Assembly: GCA_035943635.1 (NCBI GenBank)
Contig: DASZBX010000148.1
Location: forward strand, 310,001 to 374,000
DNA: 64,000 bases
Direction: 5' to 3'
Source of the DNA: DASZBX01 sp035943635
GTDB taxonomy: Bacteria; Actinomycetota; Actinomycetes; Streptomycetales; Catenulisporaceae
Shown here: one piece after another, positions 53,860-62,266 of the stretch
Layout of the letters: every line of letters begins with the position of its first letter
How positions within the stretch are numbered: position 1 is the stretch's first letter
The notes under the pieces: model-generated
The model's database searches: none
What the model was told of the DNA's origin: nothing
The model's input: the letters and a program-made list of their open reading frames with translations, nothing else
Translations under genes and position numbers: made by a program

Positions 53860-54879
53860 ATGACAGCGAACAGGAAATTCAAGCGCCGGGTCCGTGCCCG
53901 CGCCGCCAAGACCGGCGAGTCCTACACCGCCGCCCTCCGGCACTTCCGCCCGACTCCGTCAGGAGACGACATGCCGGAAGCGAAGACCAAACGAGTGCGG
54001 CTGGCCGTCGCACAGTCCCTCGTCCACGAAGACCCCCGGGACGCCGACGCCCTGCGGCAGGCCGGCCGCGAAGTGCGCCGCCTGATGCGCGAGGCGCACC
54101 AGGCCGGTGCCCGGATCGTGCACTTCCCCGAGGGGGCGACCTGCTCGCCGCACAAGAGGATCCTTTCCGCCACCGGCCCGGACGAGGTCGGCCCCTCGGA
54201 CTGGACCCGGTTCGCCTGGGACGTGCTGGACCGGGAACTGGCCGAGACCGCGGACCTGGCCCGCGAACTCGGGCTGTGGACCGTGCTGGGCTCGGTGCAC
54301 CGCCTGACCCCGCCCAACCGCCCGCACAACAGCCTGTACGTGCTCTCCGACCAGGGCGAGGTGGCGACCCGTTACGACGAGCGCCTGCTGTCCTTCACCA
54401 AGATCTCGTTCATGTACTCGCCGGGTTCGGCCCCGTGCACCTTCGAGGTCGACGGGGTCCGGTTCGGCTGCTCGCTCGGGATCGAGGTGCACTATCCGGA
54501 GGTGTTCCGGGAGTACGAGGCCCTGGACGTCGACTGCGTCCTGTTCTCCACCACCGGGGCCCCGGGCAGCCCGGAGAGCCGGGCCTTCTCCACCGAGGCG
54601 CAGGGCCACGCGGCCGGCAACGGCTACTGGGTGAGCTTCTCCGCGCCCGCGCACTCGGACACCGGGCCGTCCGGAGTGATCTCGCCGGCCGGGGGCTGGA
54701 TCGCCACCTGCGCCCAGGACGGCTCGTCCTCGCTGGCCGTCGTCGACATCGACGACAGCCGGGAAGAGTTCGAGATCGCCGTCCACAAGGCCCGGCCGTG
54801 GCGGCGCAAGGCACGCTCGGGCGTCTATGACCCGCACTTCGTGCAGGACCCGCGAAGCGAGGACCGCACTGCGTTCTAG
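53860..54879 (+). CDS. Carbon-nitrogen hydrolase (nitrilase superfamily)
   Basis: A 339-residue enzyme. The nitrilase triad is visible: Glu91 (FPEGAT), Lys181 (LLSFTKISF) and Cys204 (RFGCSLGIEVHYPEVF). It should hydrolyse an amide or nitrile; substrate unknown. The first 30 residues (KFKRRVRARAAKTGESYTAA) are a short basic TGESY-type segment that I recall at the N-termini of various unrelated actinobacterial proteins. ATG 53860 has GGAAGG four bases before it; longer starts reach 53677 but add unlikely sequence. Confidence 0.85.
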   Translation: MTANRKFKRRVRARAAKTGESYTAALRHFRPTPSGDDMPEAKTKRVRLAVAQSLVHEDPRDADALRQAGREVRRLMREAHQAGARIVHFPEGATCSPHKRILSATGPDEVGPSDWTRFAWDVLDRELAETADLARELGLWTVLGSVHRLTPPNRPHNSLYVLSDQGEVATRYDERLLSFTKISFMYSPGSAPCTFEVDGVRFGCSLGIEVHYPEVFREYEALDVDCVLFSTTGAPGSPESRAFSTEAQGHAAGNGYWVSFSAPAHSDTGPSGVISPAGGWIATCAQDGSSSLAVVDIDDSREEFEIAVHKARPWRRKARSGVYDPHFVQDPRSEDRTAF

Positions 54880-54991
54880 TGCTGTGACGTGACCCGGCAG
54901 GCCTCTTGCCGGGCGCCGCACAAGGTCGGTCCGGGTGGTCGGCGCGAACAGATCGAGCACTGATCATCCGGACTGACTAGCATCCATTCTC

Positions 54992-56020
54992 ATGATCGCA
55001 GATGACTTCGAGAAAGCTCTCAAGACCGGCGACCGGGCTGCTTTCGCCGCCGCAGTCCAATCCCTCGCCGCGGGCATACCCCGGCAGCGGGCCAAGAAGG
55101 TGGCCGGCGCGGCCGCGAATCTCCTGCCGGTGCTCGCGCACGCGCCCAACGGGATCGGGTCCGGCCTGGCCAAGGTGATCGGCGGCATGTGCGACTACGG
55201 CGCGGACCCGCTCACCGTCCTGCCGACCCTCGTCGACTGCGCCGTCCGAGTCCTCGGCGACGCCATCCGCTTCATGTCCCTGGCCAACGAGTCCGGCATC
55301 GCACTGCCGGCCCCCGACCGGCCCGAAGCACTCCCCGCGACCCTGACCGCCCTGCGCTCCCGCCCGCGGCCCGGGTTCGACGAACGCGCGGTCACCGACA
55401 CCGCCGAAGCCTGGTTCTCGGCCGACGACTGGATCCAGCCGGTCCTGTTCCTGGCCCAGCGCAAGCAGGTCCGCGCCGCGCTGCCCAGGCGCGCGGAACT
55501 GACCATGGCGATCGACGCCGTGCGCAAGCACATCGACACCGCGAACTGGCTGCACGGTCTGCTGCTCGTGCTCGACGACGAACCCGTCGTCGTCCTGCAC
55601 CGCGCGAGCGGCCAGGCCTGGCGGTGCACGCTCAGCGGCATCGGCGACAACTTCCAACTCCACACGCTGCTCGCGGCCCGGCTGGCCGCGTCCGTCGGCG
55701 TCCAGCCGCCGACCCCGGCCGAACTCGCCGCCGCGGACACCGGGAACCCGCAGCCGGACAAAGGGATCCAGGGCAACTTCAACCTGGTCGACGCCTTCGG
55801 CGCGTGGATCTGGAACGAGGGCCGCCCGGCCGACATCCCGCGCTGCGACGGCACGCGCGTCATCGTGATCGACCCGGCGCCTTATCCGCGCGGCTGGAAC
55901 ACGGGACGGCTGTACCCGAACATGCCCCCGACGCTGACCGTGGACGGCCGCCTGCCCGACCCGGACGCCAAAGCGTGGCTGGGCAAGGTCAAACCGGCCG
56001 TCAGCTTCTCCAGCAAGTAA
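54992..56020 (+). CDS. Hypothetical protein
   Basis: A 342-residue soluble protein that I do not recognise. The N-terminal 100 residues are helical and Ala-rich, and the middle part has VLFLAQRKQVRAALP and LLLVLDDEPVVVLHRASG. The C-terminal part (NFNLVDAFGAWIWNEG) is rich in aromatics. No signal peptide. There is no Shine-Dalgarno; TAGCAT lies eight bases before the ATG, so it may be leaderless. No operon partner. Confidence 0.7.
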   Translation: MIADDFEKALKTGDRAAFAAAVQSLAAGIPRQRAKKVAGAAANLLPVLAHAPNGIGSGLAKVIGGMCDYGADPLTVLPTLVDCAVRVLGDAIRFMSLANESGIALPAPDRPEALPATLTALRSRPRPGFDERAVTDTAEAWFSADDWIQPVLFLAQRKQVRAALPRRAELTMAIDAVRKHIDTANWLHGLLLVLDDEPVVVLHRASGQAWRCTLSGIGDNFQLHTLLAARLAASVGVQPPTPAELAAADTGNPQPDKGIQGNFNLVDAFGAWIWNEGRPADIPRCDGTRVIVIDPAPYPRGWNTGRLYPNMPPTLTVDGRLPDPDAKAWLGKVKPAVSFSSK

Positions 56021-56114
56021 GCCATTCCACTGACCGGATCAGCCGCTCATACGTTTCGCGAGTCGGCCCGCCGACGGCTCAGGGCCGCCCGGCCCGGGCC
56101 GGCTCCCCAGCGAC

Positions 56115-56681
56115 TCAGGCTTGCGCCACAGTCTCGACCAGTTCCTGCATCGACACCTGTATCACCTGCGTGAACAGCCCCTCCGCGGAGTTCGCGACCC
56201 ATCGCGCGAACGCGACCCGGAACGCGGCCATGCCCGCCTCCGCGAGCAGCCGGGCCGGCCACTCGTCCATCCCGCGCTCGCGCAGCGCCGCGGCGACGGC
56301 GTTGGCGACCCCGGCCATCTTCACCAGTTCGCGCTCCTGCAGATCCTCGTGCGTCTCGATCACGGCCTGACGCATCAGCACGTCCTCGGGCCGTTCCTGG
56401 ATCATCCCGGCCGCCGCCTCCAGCCCGAGGGTGACCACGGCGACCGGTGAGAGCTCCGCCGGCGCTTCGGCGACCGCGCGCACTGCCAGCTCGTTCAGGT
56501 GCGCCATGCCCGCGAACAGCACGTCGCGCTTGTCCGCGTAGTGGCGGAAGAAGGTCCGCTTGGTCAGCCCGGCCCGCTCGGCGATCTCGGCGACCGTGGT
56601 CTGCTCGAAGCCGCGTTCGGCATACAGCTCCATCGCCGCCCGGCCCAGGCGGCCGCGCGCGTTCGGCTCCCAACGTCCCAT
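56115..56681 (-). CDS. TetR-family transcriptional regulator
   Basis: A 188-residue repressor with an N-terminal helix-turn-helix (TTVAEIAERAGLTKRTFFRHY, residues 27-47) and a helical ligand domain. It is divergent from an SDR gene, with two matching operators between them. It probably represses both genes and is released by a small hydrophobic ligand. Confidence 0.93.
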   Translation of the reverse strand: MGRWEPNARGRLGRAAMELYAERGFEQTTVAEIAERAGLTKRTFFRHYADKRDVLFAGMAHLNELAVRAVAEAPAELSPVAVVTLGLEAAAGMIQERPEDVLMRQAVIETHEDLQERELVKMAGVANAVAAALRERGMDEWPARLLAEAGMAAFRVAFARWVANSAEGLFTQVIQVSMQELVETVAQA

Positions 56682-56697
56682 ACCGCCATCCTAGTGA

Positions 56698-56743
56698 TGA
56701 CACCAAGTGCCATCTAATGCTAGGGTGATGACACCAAGTGTCA
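56698..56743. promoter_or_regulatory. Two operators in the TetR-SDR divergent promoter
   Basis: TGACACCAAGTGTCA at 56729-56743 is a perfect inverted repeat (TGACAC/GTGTCA), and TGACACCAAGTGCCA at 56698-56712 differs by one base. Their centres are 31 bases apart, about three helical turns. For the SDR gene, ATGACA (56697-56702) and TAGGGT (56721-56726) are a possible -35/-10 pair with one operator on the -35 and the other just past the -10. Confidence 0.82.
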
Positions 56744-56809
56744 TTGAGGCGTCCGGCCCGCCCACCCCGCGGCGGACCAGGACGCCGAGCACCCCGGAGG
56801 TTCCCTCAC

Positions 56810-57733
56810 ATGCGCGTATTCGTCACCGGCGCGTCCGGCCACCTCGGCTCGGCCGTCATCCCGGACCTGCTCGCGGCCGGCCACCAGGTGGTCGGCCTGG
56901 CCCGGTCCGACTCCTCGGCCGCCGCGGTGGCCGCCCTCGGCGCCGAGGTCCGGCGCGGCGACCTGGACGACCTCGGCGGCCTGGCCGAGGCCGCCGCGTC
57001 CGCCGACGGCGTCATCCACCTCGCCTTCAAGCACGAGGCCATGCGCTCCGGCGGCTTCGGCGACGCGGTCGAGGCCGACCGGCTCGCGGTCGAGGCGATG
57101 GGCCGGGCGCTGGCCGACTCCGGCCCCGGCAAGCCGCTGGTCATCGCCTCCGGCACCCTGATGCTCGCGATGATCCCGATCGAGGGCCGGGCCGGCACCG
57201 AGGCCGACTTCGCCCTCGGCGGCCCGCGGGTGGACACCGAGAACATGGTGGTCGCGATGGCCGGGCAGGGCGTGCGCTCCTCGGTCGTCCGGCTGCCCCC
57301 GCTCGTGCACAGCGACTTGGACCACCACGGCTTCACCCCCAGCCTGATCGCCTTCGCCCGGGCCGCCGGCTACTCCGGCTACCCCGGCGACGGCGCCAAC
57401 CGCTGGCCGGCCGGGCACACCCTGGACGCGGCCCGGCTGTTCCGGCTCGCCCTGGAGAAGGCCCCGGCCGGCTCCCGGCTGCACGCGGCCGCCGACGAGG
57501 GCGTCCCGCTGCGCGAGATCGCCGAGGCGATCGCCCGCAACCTGGACCTCCCGGCCAAGTCCGTGCCGGCCGAGGATGTGCCCGGGTACTTCCAGTTCCT
57601 CGCCATGTTCATCGGCCTGGACAACCTGACCTCCAGCGCGCACACCCGCGAACTGCTCGGCTGGGAGCCGACCCACCCGGGCCTGATCGCCGATCTCGAC
57701 ACGGGCCACTACTTCGCCCCGCAGGCCGTCTGA
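56810..57733 (+). CDS. NAD(P)-dependent SDR, epimerase-like
   Basis: A 307-residue atypical SDR. VTGASGHLGSAV is the dinucleotide site (5-16), VIHLAFKHEAMR is the active-site strand, and VRLPPLVHSDLDHHGF is typical of this subgroup near TetR regulators. It may reduce or detoxify the TetR ligand. GGAGG lies nine bases before ATG 56810. Confidence 0.9.
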   Translation: MRVFVTGASGHLGSAVIPDLLAAGHQVVGLARSDSSAAAVAALGAEVRRGDLDDLGGLAEAAASADGVIHLAFKHEAMRSGGFGDAVEADRLAVEAMGRALADSGPGKPLVIASGTLMLAMIPIEGRAGTEADFALGGPRVDTENMVVAMAGQGVRSSVVRLPPLVHSDLDHHGFTPSLIAFARAAGYSGYPGDGANRWPAGHTLDAARLFRLALEKAPAGSRLHAAADEGVPLREIAEAIARNLDLPAKSVPAEDVPGYFQFLAMFIGLDNLTSSAHTRELLGWEPTHPGLIADLDTGHYFAPQAV

Positions 57734-57798
57734 GCTGCCGAAATGACGAACCGCCCCGGGCGGCGGCCGCACTCACGGTCGCTTCCCGGGGCGTCGGC

Positions 57799-57844
57799 TT
57801 GCCAAACGGAACGAGGTTCCGTAAAGTTATCGGAACAGGGTTCC
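57799..57844 (+). promoter_or_regulatory. Promoter with two GGAAC-N3-GTTCC operators
   Basis: TTGCCA (57799-57804) and TAAAGT (57822-57827) are exactly 17 bases apart. The spacer holds ACGGAACGAGGTTCCGT (57806-57822), a perfect inverted repeat. CGGAACAGGGTTCCG (57831-57845) lies at the expected transcription start. Centres are 24 bases apart. The sites differ from those of the TetR pair nearby, so another repressor is expected. The downstream gene is the broken aldo/keto reductase. Confidence 0.8.
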
Positions 57845-57896
57845 GCTTGCCCGCGCACCGGCACCACGCTCCACCCGGACAGTAGGAGGCACGCTC

Positions 57897-58368
57897 ATGC
57901 AGTACCGCACTCTGGGCCGGACCGGCGTTCAGGTCAGCACCCTCGCGCTCGGCGCGATGAACTTCGGCCGGATCGGGAACACCACCCAGGAGGAGGCCAC
58001 CGCCATCGTGGACGCCGCCCTCGAAGCCGGGATCAACGTCATCGACACCGCCGACCGGTACGGCCAGGGCGAGTCCGAGGAGATCGTCGGCAAGGCCATC
58101 GCCGGCCGGCGCGAGGACCTCGTGCTGGCCACCAAGGCCAACAGCCCGATGGGGGAGGAGCGCAACCACCAGGGCAGCTCGCGCCGCTGGCTGGTCACCG
58201 AGCTGGACAACAGCCTGCGCCGGCTCGGCGTCGAGCACGTGGACGCTGAGCAGCGACATCCTGGACGCGATCGACGAGATCGCCACCCCCGGCGTCGACC
58301 TCGCCCCGCACGAGAAGTTCGACGCCCCGCCCTCCCTGCTCGACCCGGCCCTGCGCCGCCGCCGCTGA
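57897..58368 (+). pseudogene. Aldo/keto reductase with internal deletion and frame change
   Basis: The first 117 codons are a normal aldo/keto reductase start: YRTLGRTGVQVSTLALGAMN, NVIDTADRYGQGESEEIVG (catalytic Asp and Tyr) and LDNSLRRLGVEHVD. After about 58244 the frame breaks. In another frame 58246-58368 reads LSSDILDAIDEIATPGVDL and ends PALRRRR, the normal C-terminus. About 170-190 middle residues, including the substrate-binding part, are missing. The ribosome site GGAGG and the promoter upstream are intact, so loss looks recent. Confidence 0.85.
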
Positions 58369-58379
58369 CCCGGCGTGCG

Positions 58380-58715
58380 CTACCCCTCCGGATAGAAGAG
58401 GAACAGCGTGCAGCCGGTAGCTGTCCCGGGCACGTGCCACGACCCGGCCGGAGCGTGCAGGAACGTTCCGGGCGGATAGTCCCGGGCGCCGTCGTTGAAC
58501 GTTCCGGCGACCACGTAGACCTCCTCCGGCCCCGGCGCGTGGACGTCGCGGCGCGGCCACGAGGTGCCCGGATCTATCTCCAGCACGACTGCCTGTGCCC
58601 CGGACGGCCCCTTCCACAACGGACGCAGCCGGATACCGGGAAACACCTCCCGGACCGGCGCCTGCTCGACGGACACGGACGTGTAGCCCTCTTGGGTGAG
58701 AATCTCAGGGTGCAT
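58380..58715 (-). CDS. Cupin-domain protein
   Basis: A 111-residue single cupin: VLEIDPGTSWPRRDVHAPGPEEVYVVAG is the first motif region, and PPGTFLHAPAGSWHVPGT the second. Part of the usual metal site (HxH) is altered to DVHAPGPEE. It may be an anti-sigma-like ChrR cupin or a small enzyme. It is divergent from the GlxA/AraC regulator 71 bases away, and probably its target. Confidence 0.85.
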   Translation of the reverse strand: MHPEILTQEGYTSVSVEQAPVREVFPGIRLRPLWKGPSGAQAVVLEIDPGTSWPRRDVHAPGPEEVYVVAGTFNDGARDYPPGTFLHAPAGSWHVPGTATGCTLFLFYPEG

Positions 58716-58786
58716 GCCCCCACGGTGTCGCGCATGACCCGCGGCGGGCGAGAGCCCGCACGGACAGCATGGGGTATTTTCCTGCC

Positions 58787-59743
58787 ATGCATCGCGTGGT
58801 GGCCCTGGTACGGCCGGTGCAGTCGACGTTCGAACTCGGCTGCGCCGTGGAGGTCTTCGGCACGCCGCGCCCCGGAATACCGCAGCACTACGAGTTCGGG
58901 GTGTGCACCGAAATCCCCGGCCCGGTGCCGACCTCGGCCGGATACGCGATCTCGGTCTCCCAGGACCTGACCGCGCTGGACGCCGCTGACACCGTGATCA
59001 TCCCGGGCTGGCTACCGGTCGAAGCGCCGCTCTCGATCCCCGCGCGCGACGCACTGCTGCGAGCCCACTCCCGTGGCGCCCGCCTGGTCACGATCTGCTC
59101 CGGGGTGTTCGCCCTCGCCCGCACCGGCCTCCTGGACGGCCGCTCGGCCACCACCCACCGAGACCGCGCCGCCCACCTGCAACGGGAGTTCCCCCGCCTG
59201 AAGGTCGAGCCGGACAAGCTCTACGTCGATCACGGCGACGTCGCCACCAGCGCCGGCGCGGGCGCGGGCATCGACCTGTGCCTGCACCTGGTCCGCCAGG
59301 ATCACGGCGCCGCCCACGCCGCCCTCATCGCGCGCCACATGGTCATGCCCCCACACCGCGAAGCCGCCCAAGCACGCCACGCCCAGCAGCCCGCGCCGCT
59401 CCCGCCGCCCGCCGACGCGCTCCACGAACTCGACGATCTCCACCAGTGGACCGATGAACGCCTGGCCATCCCGCTGGGGATATCCGACTTGGCCGCACAC
59501 CTGGGCGTCTCCCCGCGCACCCTGGCCCGCCGCTTCGCCGACCACCTGGGCACCAGCCCAGGCGCGTGGCTGCTGTCCCGCCGGGTAGCTCAAGCACGCA
59601 CCCTGCTGGAACAGACCGACCTGCCAGTCGAAGCCATAGCCATCCGGGTAGGCCTGAACTCCGCAGTCAACCTACGCCGCCGCTTCCGGGCCCACCTGGG
59701 CACCACCCCAGGCGCCTACCGCCGCGAGTTCCGAGACCGGTGA
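58787..59743 (+). CDS. GlxA-type AraC-family regulator (DJ-1/PfpI domain plus HTH)
   Basis: A 318-residue regulator. The N-terminal DJ-1/PfpI-like domain (VIIPGWLPVE, TICSGVFALARTGLLDGR with the nucleophile-elbow Cys) is followed by two AraC helix-turn-helix motifs (LGVSPRTLARRFADHLG, GLNSAVNLRRRFRAHLG). ATG 58787 is favoured because TATTTT (58775-58780) lies six bases before it and no Shine-Dalgarno is seen, the leaderless pattern. A longer start at 58769 is less likely. It probably activates the cupin gene. Confidence 0.88.
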   Translation: MHRVVALVRPVQSTFELGCAVEVFGTPRPGIPQHYEFGVCTEIPGPVPTSAGYAISVSQDLTALDAADTVIIPGWLPVEAPLSIPARDALLRAHSRGARLVTICSGVFALARTGLLDGRSATTHRDRAAHLQREFPRLKVEPDKLYVDHGDVATSAGAGAGIDLCLHLVRQDHGAAHAALIARHMVMPPHREAAQARHAQQPAPLPPPADALHELDDLHQWTDERLAIPLGISDLAAHLGVSPRTLARRFADHLGTSPGAWLLSRRVAQARTLLEQTDLPVEAIAIRVGLNSAVNLRRRFRAHLGTTPGAYRREFRDR

Positions 59744-59943
59744 CGCCCAGACGTGCCACCTGCCATGAAGCCTCACGGCACGCGGGCGCCCTGAGCTCCG
59801 GTCCCGTCGGCAGGACCGTGCTACGCCGATGCGCCCGGAGGGAGCGGTAGACCATCTTCCGCAGGCAGGCGGCAGATGGTTGGATAATCAGTGGCCTCAT
59901 CCTCTCCGGTTGGGGCCATGACTATGTCCAGGGAAGGATCCTG

Positions 59944-60877
59944 ATGATTCGATTGGCTTGCTCGCGGCCGCTTGTGCGGCGTGCCATGGTGTGTGTGGGC
60001 GCTCTCGCCTTGACCGTGGCTGTGGCGGCCCCGGCGTCCGCGGCGGAGCCGGCCGGAACCGGCGTGGAGATCGTCGCTGCGAGCGTCTCCGGCAGCGCCC
60101 TGAGCTGGTCGGGCAGCTACTCCTGTGTGGCGGGATTGGTCGACGGCGTCACTGTCACTGCCACCGACACCGACGGCGACTCCGGCTCGGAGACCCTCCC
60201 GCTCGTCTGCCTCGGCAACACCACGGGCGGGTCGATCAGCGGCCAGATCGACCACGCTCCTGGGCGTGGGCGGGAACTGGGGCAGTGACATCACGGTCAC
60301 GGCGACCTTGAACGGACTGCTCGGCCGCACTCTGGGCACCGATCAGATCGCCGTGGAAAACAACGACACGGTCGAGACGTCCCTCGACAGCGCGGTCCTG
60401 AACGAGGACGGGAGCGCCACGCTGAGCGGCGGATTCACCTGCGCGCAGAGCGGGGCACCGGGAACCGTGTCCACCACCATCACCGACCCGGCCAACGGAA
60501 CCATCTGGGGGACGGCAACGGTACCCGTGACCTGCCCCGCCCAAGTGGGAGCCGTCGGCACGTGGAGTACCACCGAGCAGCTGAACAACTCGCCCGACCT
60601 CACCGCGGCCGTTGCCGCAGCAACTATTCCCACGTCGCCGGCCGCGGGCCTCATCCAGGGCGCCCTCAACAAGCCCTGCATCGCACTGCCCGCCAAGGCC
60701 AACGTTCAATCGGTGCTCGCACTCGTCAACGTCGGCGTACAGGACATCCCCGTTCTGTCCTCGCCCCAGAACCAGCAGTGCACGGAAAACGCGATCGTGG
60801 CCAAGGGAGATGAAGCCCTGTCCAACATCCTGGACAGCATCCCCGTCCTGTCCGGCAACGCCAGCGCGGGCTCCTGA
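59944..60877 (+). pseudogene. Secreted protein broken by a frameshift
   Basis: The first 103 codons encode a signal peptide (ending PASAAEP) and a beta-rich module (SGSALSWSGSYSCVAGLVDG). The frame shifts by +1 at about 60247-60253. The first frame soon stops at 60288, while the other continues from TTLLGVGGNWGSDITVTATL to TGA at 60877. The second part has a similar module (DGSATLSGGFTCAQSGAPG) and Cys-rich tail. A one-base insertion or two-base loss explains it. A base-calling error is possible; if corrected, the protein has about 310 residues. Confidence 0.78.
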
Positions 60878-60886
60878 CCCAGTCCC

Positions 60887-60921
60887 AGTGCCCCCGGCCC
60901 GATGACGCGGCCGGGGGCACT
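60887..60921 (+). terminator. Stem-loop after the broken secreted-protein gene
   Basis: AGTGCCCCCGGCC (60887-60899) pairs perfectly with GGCCGGGGGCACT (60909-60921), loop of nine bases, ten bases after the stop. There is no T run. Confidence 0.7.
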
Positions 60922-60961
60922 GCTGTCCCGGCCAGGACACGCCCCCGCCTCGACCTGAGCT

Positions 60962-60988
60962 GCTTGCAATAGCAAGCGCCTGCATGCA
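60962..60988 (+). promoter_or_regulatory. Palindromes upstream of the XRE regulator
   Basis: GCTTGC-AATA-GCAAGC (60962-60977) is a perfect inverted repeat, and TGCATGCA (60981-60988) is a second palindrome that overlaps the start region. They are candidates for autoregulation by the XRE-family product. Confidence 0.55.
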
Positions 60989-61418
60989 TCATGGGGAAGT
61001 GGCGAACCTGCACCTGACCCCCAAGCATGTCGCGCAGCTCGGTGCGTATATCCGCGAACAGCGGGAATCCGCGCAGTTCTCGTTGCGGCAGCTCGCCCAG
61101 GTGGCCGGAGTCTCCAATCCGTATCTCAGCCAGATCGAGCGCGGGCTGCGCAAGCCCAGTGCCGAGGTGCTGCAGCAGCTGGCCAAGGCGCTGCAGATCT
61201 CCGCCGAGACCCTGTACGTGCGGGCCGGGCTGCTGGACGAGTCGACCGACTCGGCCCCGGCCGGGCAGGCCGTGGTCACGGCGATCATGGAGGATCCGGA
61301 GCTGAGTCTGCGGCAGAAGCAGATCCTGCGCGAGATCTACGAGTCCTTCCGGGCCGAGCGGGGCGCCACCAACGGGTCTGCGAAGACCGCCGACAACCTC
61401 GCCGAACCCGGCGTATGA
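60984..61418 (+). CDS. XRE-family transcriptional regulator
   Basis: A 144-residue regulator with a central helix-turn-helix of the lambda repressor type: FSLRQLAQVAGVSNPYLSQIERGLRKPSAEVLQQLAKAL. The C-terminal part ends in a basic/acidic helix. The gene order XRE, HbhA-like, DUF2516 mirrors Rv0474-Rv0475-Rv0476 of M. tuberculosis. The start is not certain: GTG 60999 is closer to a GGGGAA but without spacing. Its stop overlaps ATG 61415 of the next frame. Confidence 0.9.
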   Translation: MHHGEVANLHLTPKHVAQLGAYIREQRESAQFSLRQLAQVAGVSNPYLSQIERGLRKPSAEVLQQLAKALQISAETLYVRAGLLDESTDSAPAGQAVVTAIMEDPELSLRQKQILREIYESFRAERGATNGSAKTADNLAEPGV

Positions 61419-61432
61419 GGGGACTGAAAACC

Positions 61433-62191
61433 ATGAACGTGACCGACGAACTCGTCAAGGCGCTCGCCGATCCCAAGCCGCTGTACGCCCTGGCCGGGGC
61501 CGGCGACCTGGCCGCGCAGAAGGTGCGCTCCGCCTCCGCCAAGGGCCCGCAGGCGCTGCTGGCCGACCTGTCCGAGTCGGTGACCTCGCTGGCCACCCGG
61601 GTCGCGGCCGAGGCCCCGGACCGTTTCGCCAAGGTGTCCGCCAAGCTCGGCGAGGTGCCCTCGAAGCTCGGCGACGTGCCCGGCTCCTTCGACCCCAAGA
61701 TCGTGCTGGACCCGCGGGCCGCCAGCGAGCAGCTGCGCGAGGCGGTCGGCAGGCCGGACGTGCAGGCGCTGCGGGACCGGGCCCAGACCATCGCCCTGGT
61801 CCAGGTCGGCCGGGTGCTCGAGGCGGCCGGCAAGGCCGTGGACACCTACGACGGGCTGGCTGAGCGCGGCAAGGTCGTGGTGGACCGCTACCGCGGCGGC
61901 GAGGCGCCGGCCGGCGAGGAGGCCGTCACGGTCGTCGTCGAGCAGGTCGTCCCGGAGGACATCGACCCGCACAACCACGAGATCCGGGTGGAGAGCGAGA
62001 TCGACGAGGCCGTGCTGGCCGAGGAGGCGTTCGCCCAGGCCCCGCCGCTCGCCGACGCCGAGCCGGCGCCCGCACCGCAGGCCCAGGCCCGGGCGGCCAA
62101 GCCCGGCCCGCCGCCGGCCGGCGCCACCTCCGAGTCCGCCGCCCGCAAGGCCGCCGCGCGCAAGCGCGCCGCCGGCCCCAAGGGTGCCTGA
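61433..62191 (+). CDS. HbhA-like helical protein with Ala/Lys tail
   Basis: A 252-residue protein. Residues 1-150 are long amphipathic helices rich in Ala, Lys and Glu (LADPKPLYALAGAGDLAAQKV), like mycobacterial heparin-binding hemagglutinin. The C-terminal 60 residues are Ala/Pro/Lys/Arg-rich, ending KAAARKRAAGPKGA, a reduced form of the Lys-rich heparin-binding tail. ATG 61433 has GAGGGGA about ten bases upstream; ATG 61415 overlaps the preceding stop. Surface adhesion is known in Mycobacterium, but a structural or lipid-related role is likelier here. Confidence 0.82.
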   Translation: MNVTDELVKALADPKPLYALAGAGDLAAQKVRSASAKGPQALLADLSESVTSLATRVAAEAPDRFAKVSAKLGEVPSKLGDVPGSFDPKIVLDPRAASEQLREAVGRPDVQALRDRAQTIALVQVGRVLEAAGKAVDTYDGLAERGKVVVDRYRGGEAPAGEEAVTVVVEQVVPEDIDPHNHEIRVESEIDEAVLAEEAFAQAPPLADAEPAPAPQAQARAAKPGPPPAGATSESAARKAAARKRAAGPKGA

Positions 62192-62266
62192 TACTTGCCC
62201 CCACGCGCTACTGTCGGTACAGGAGCCGCACCGGCGCCGGTCGACGGTCACGCGAGGTGAGTGGAA

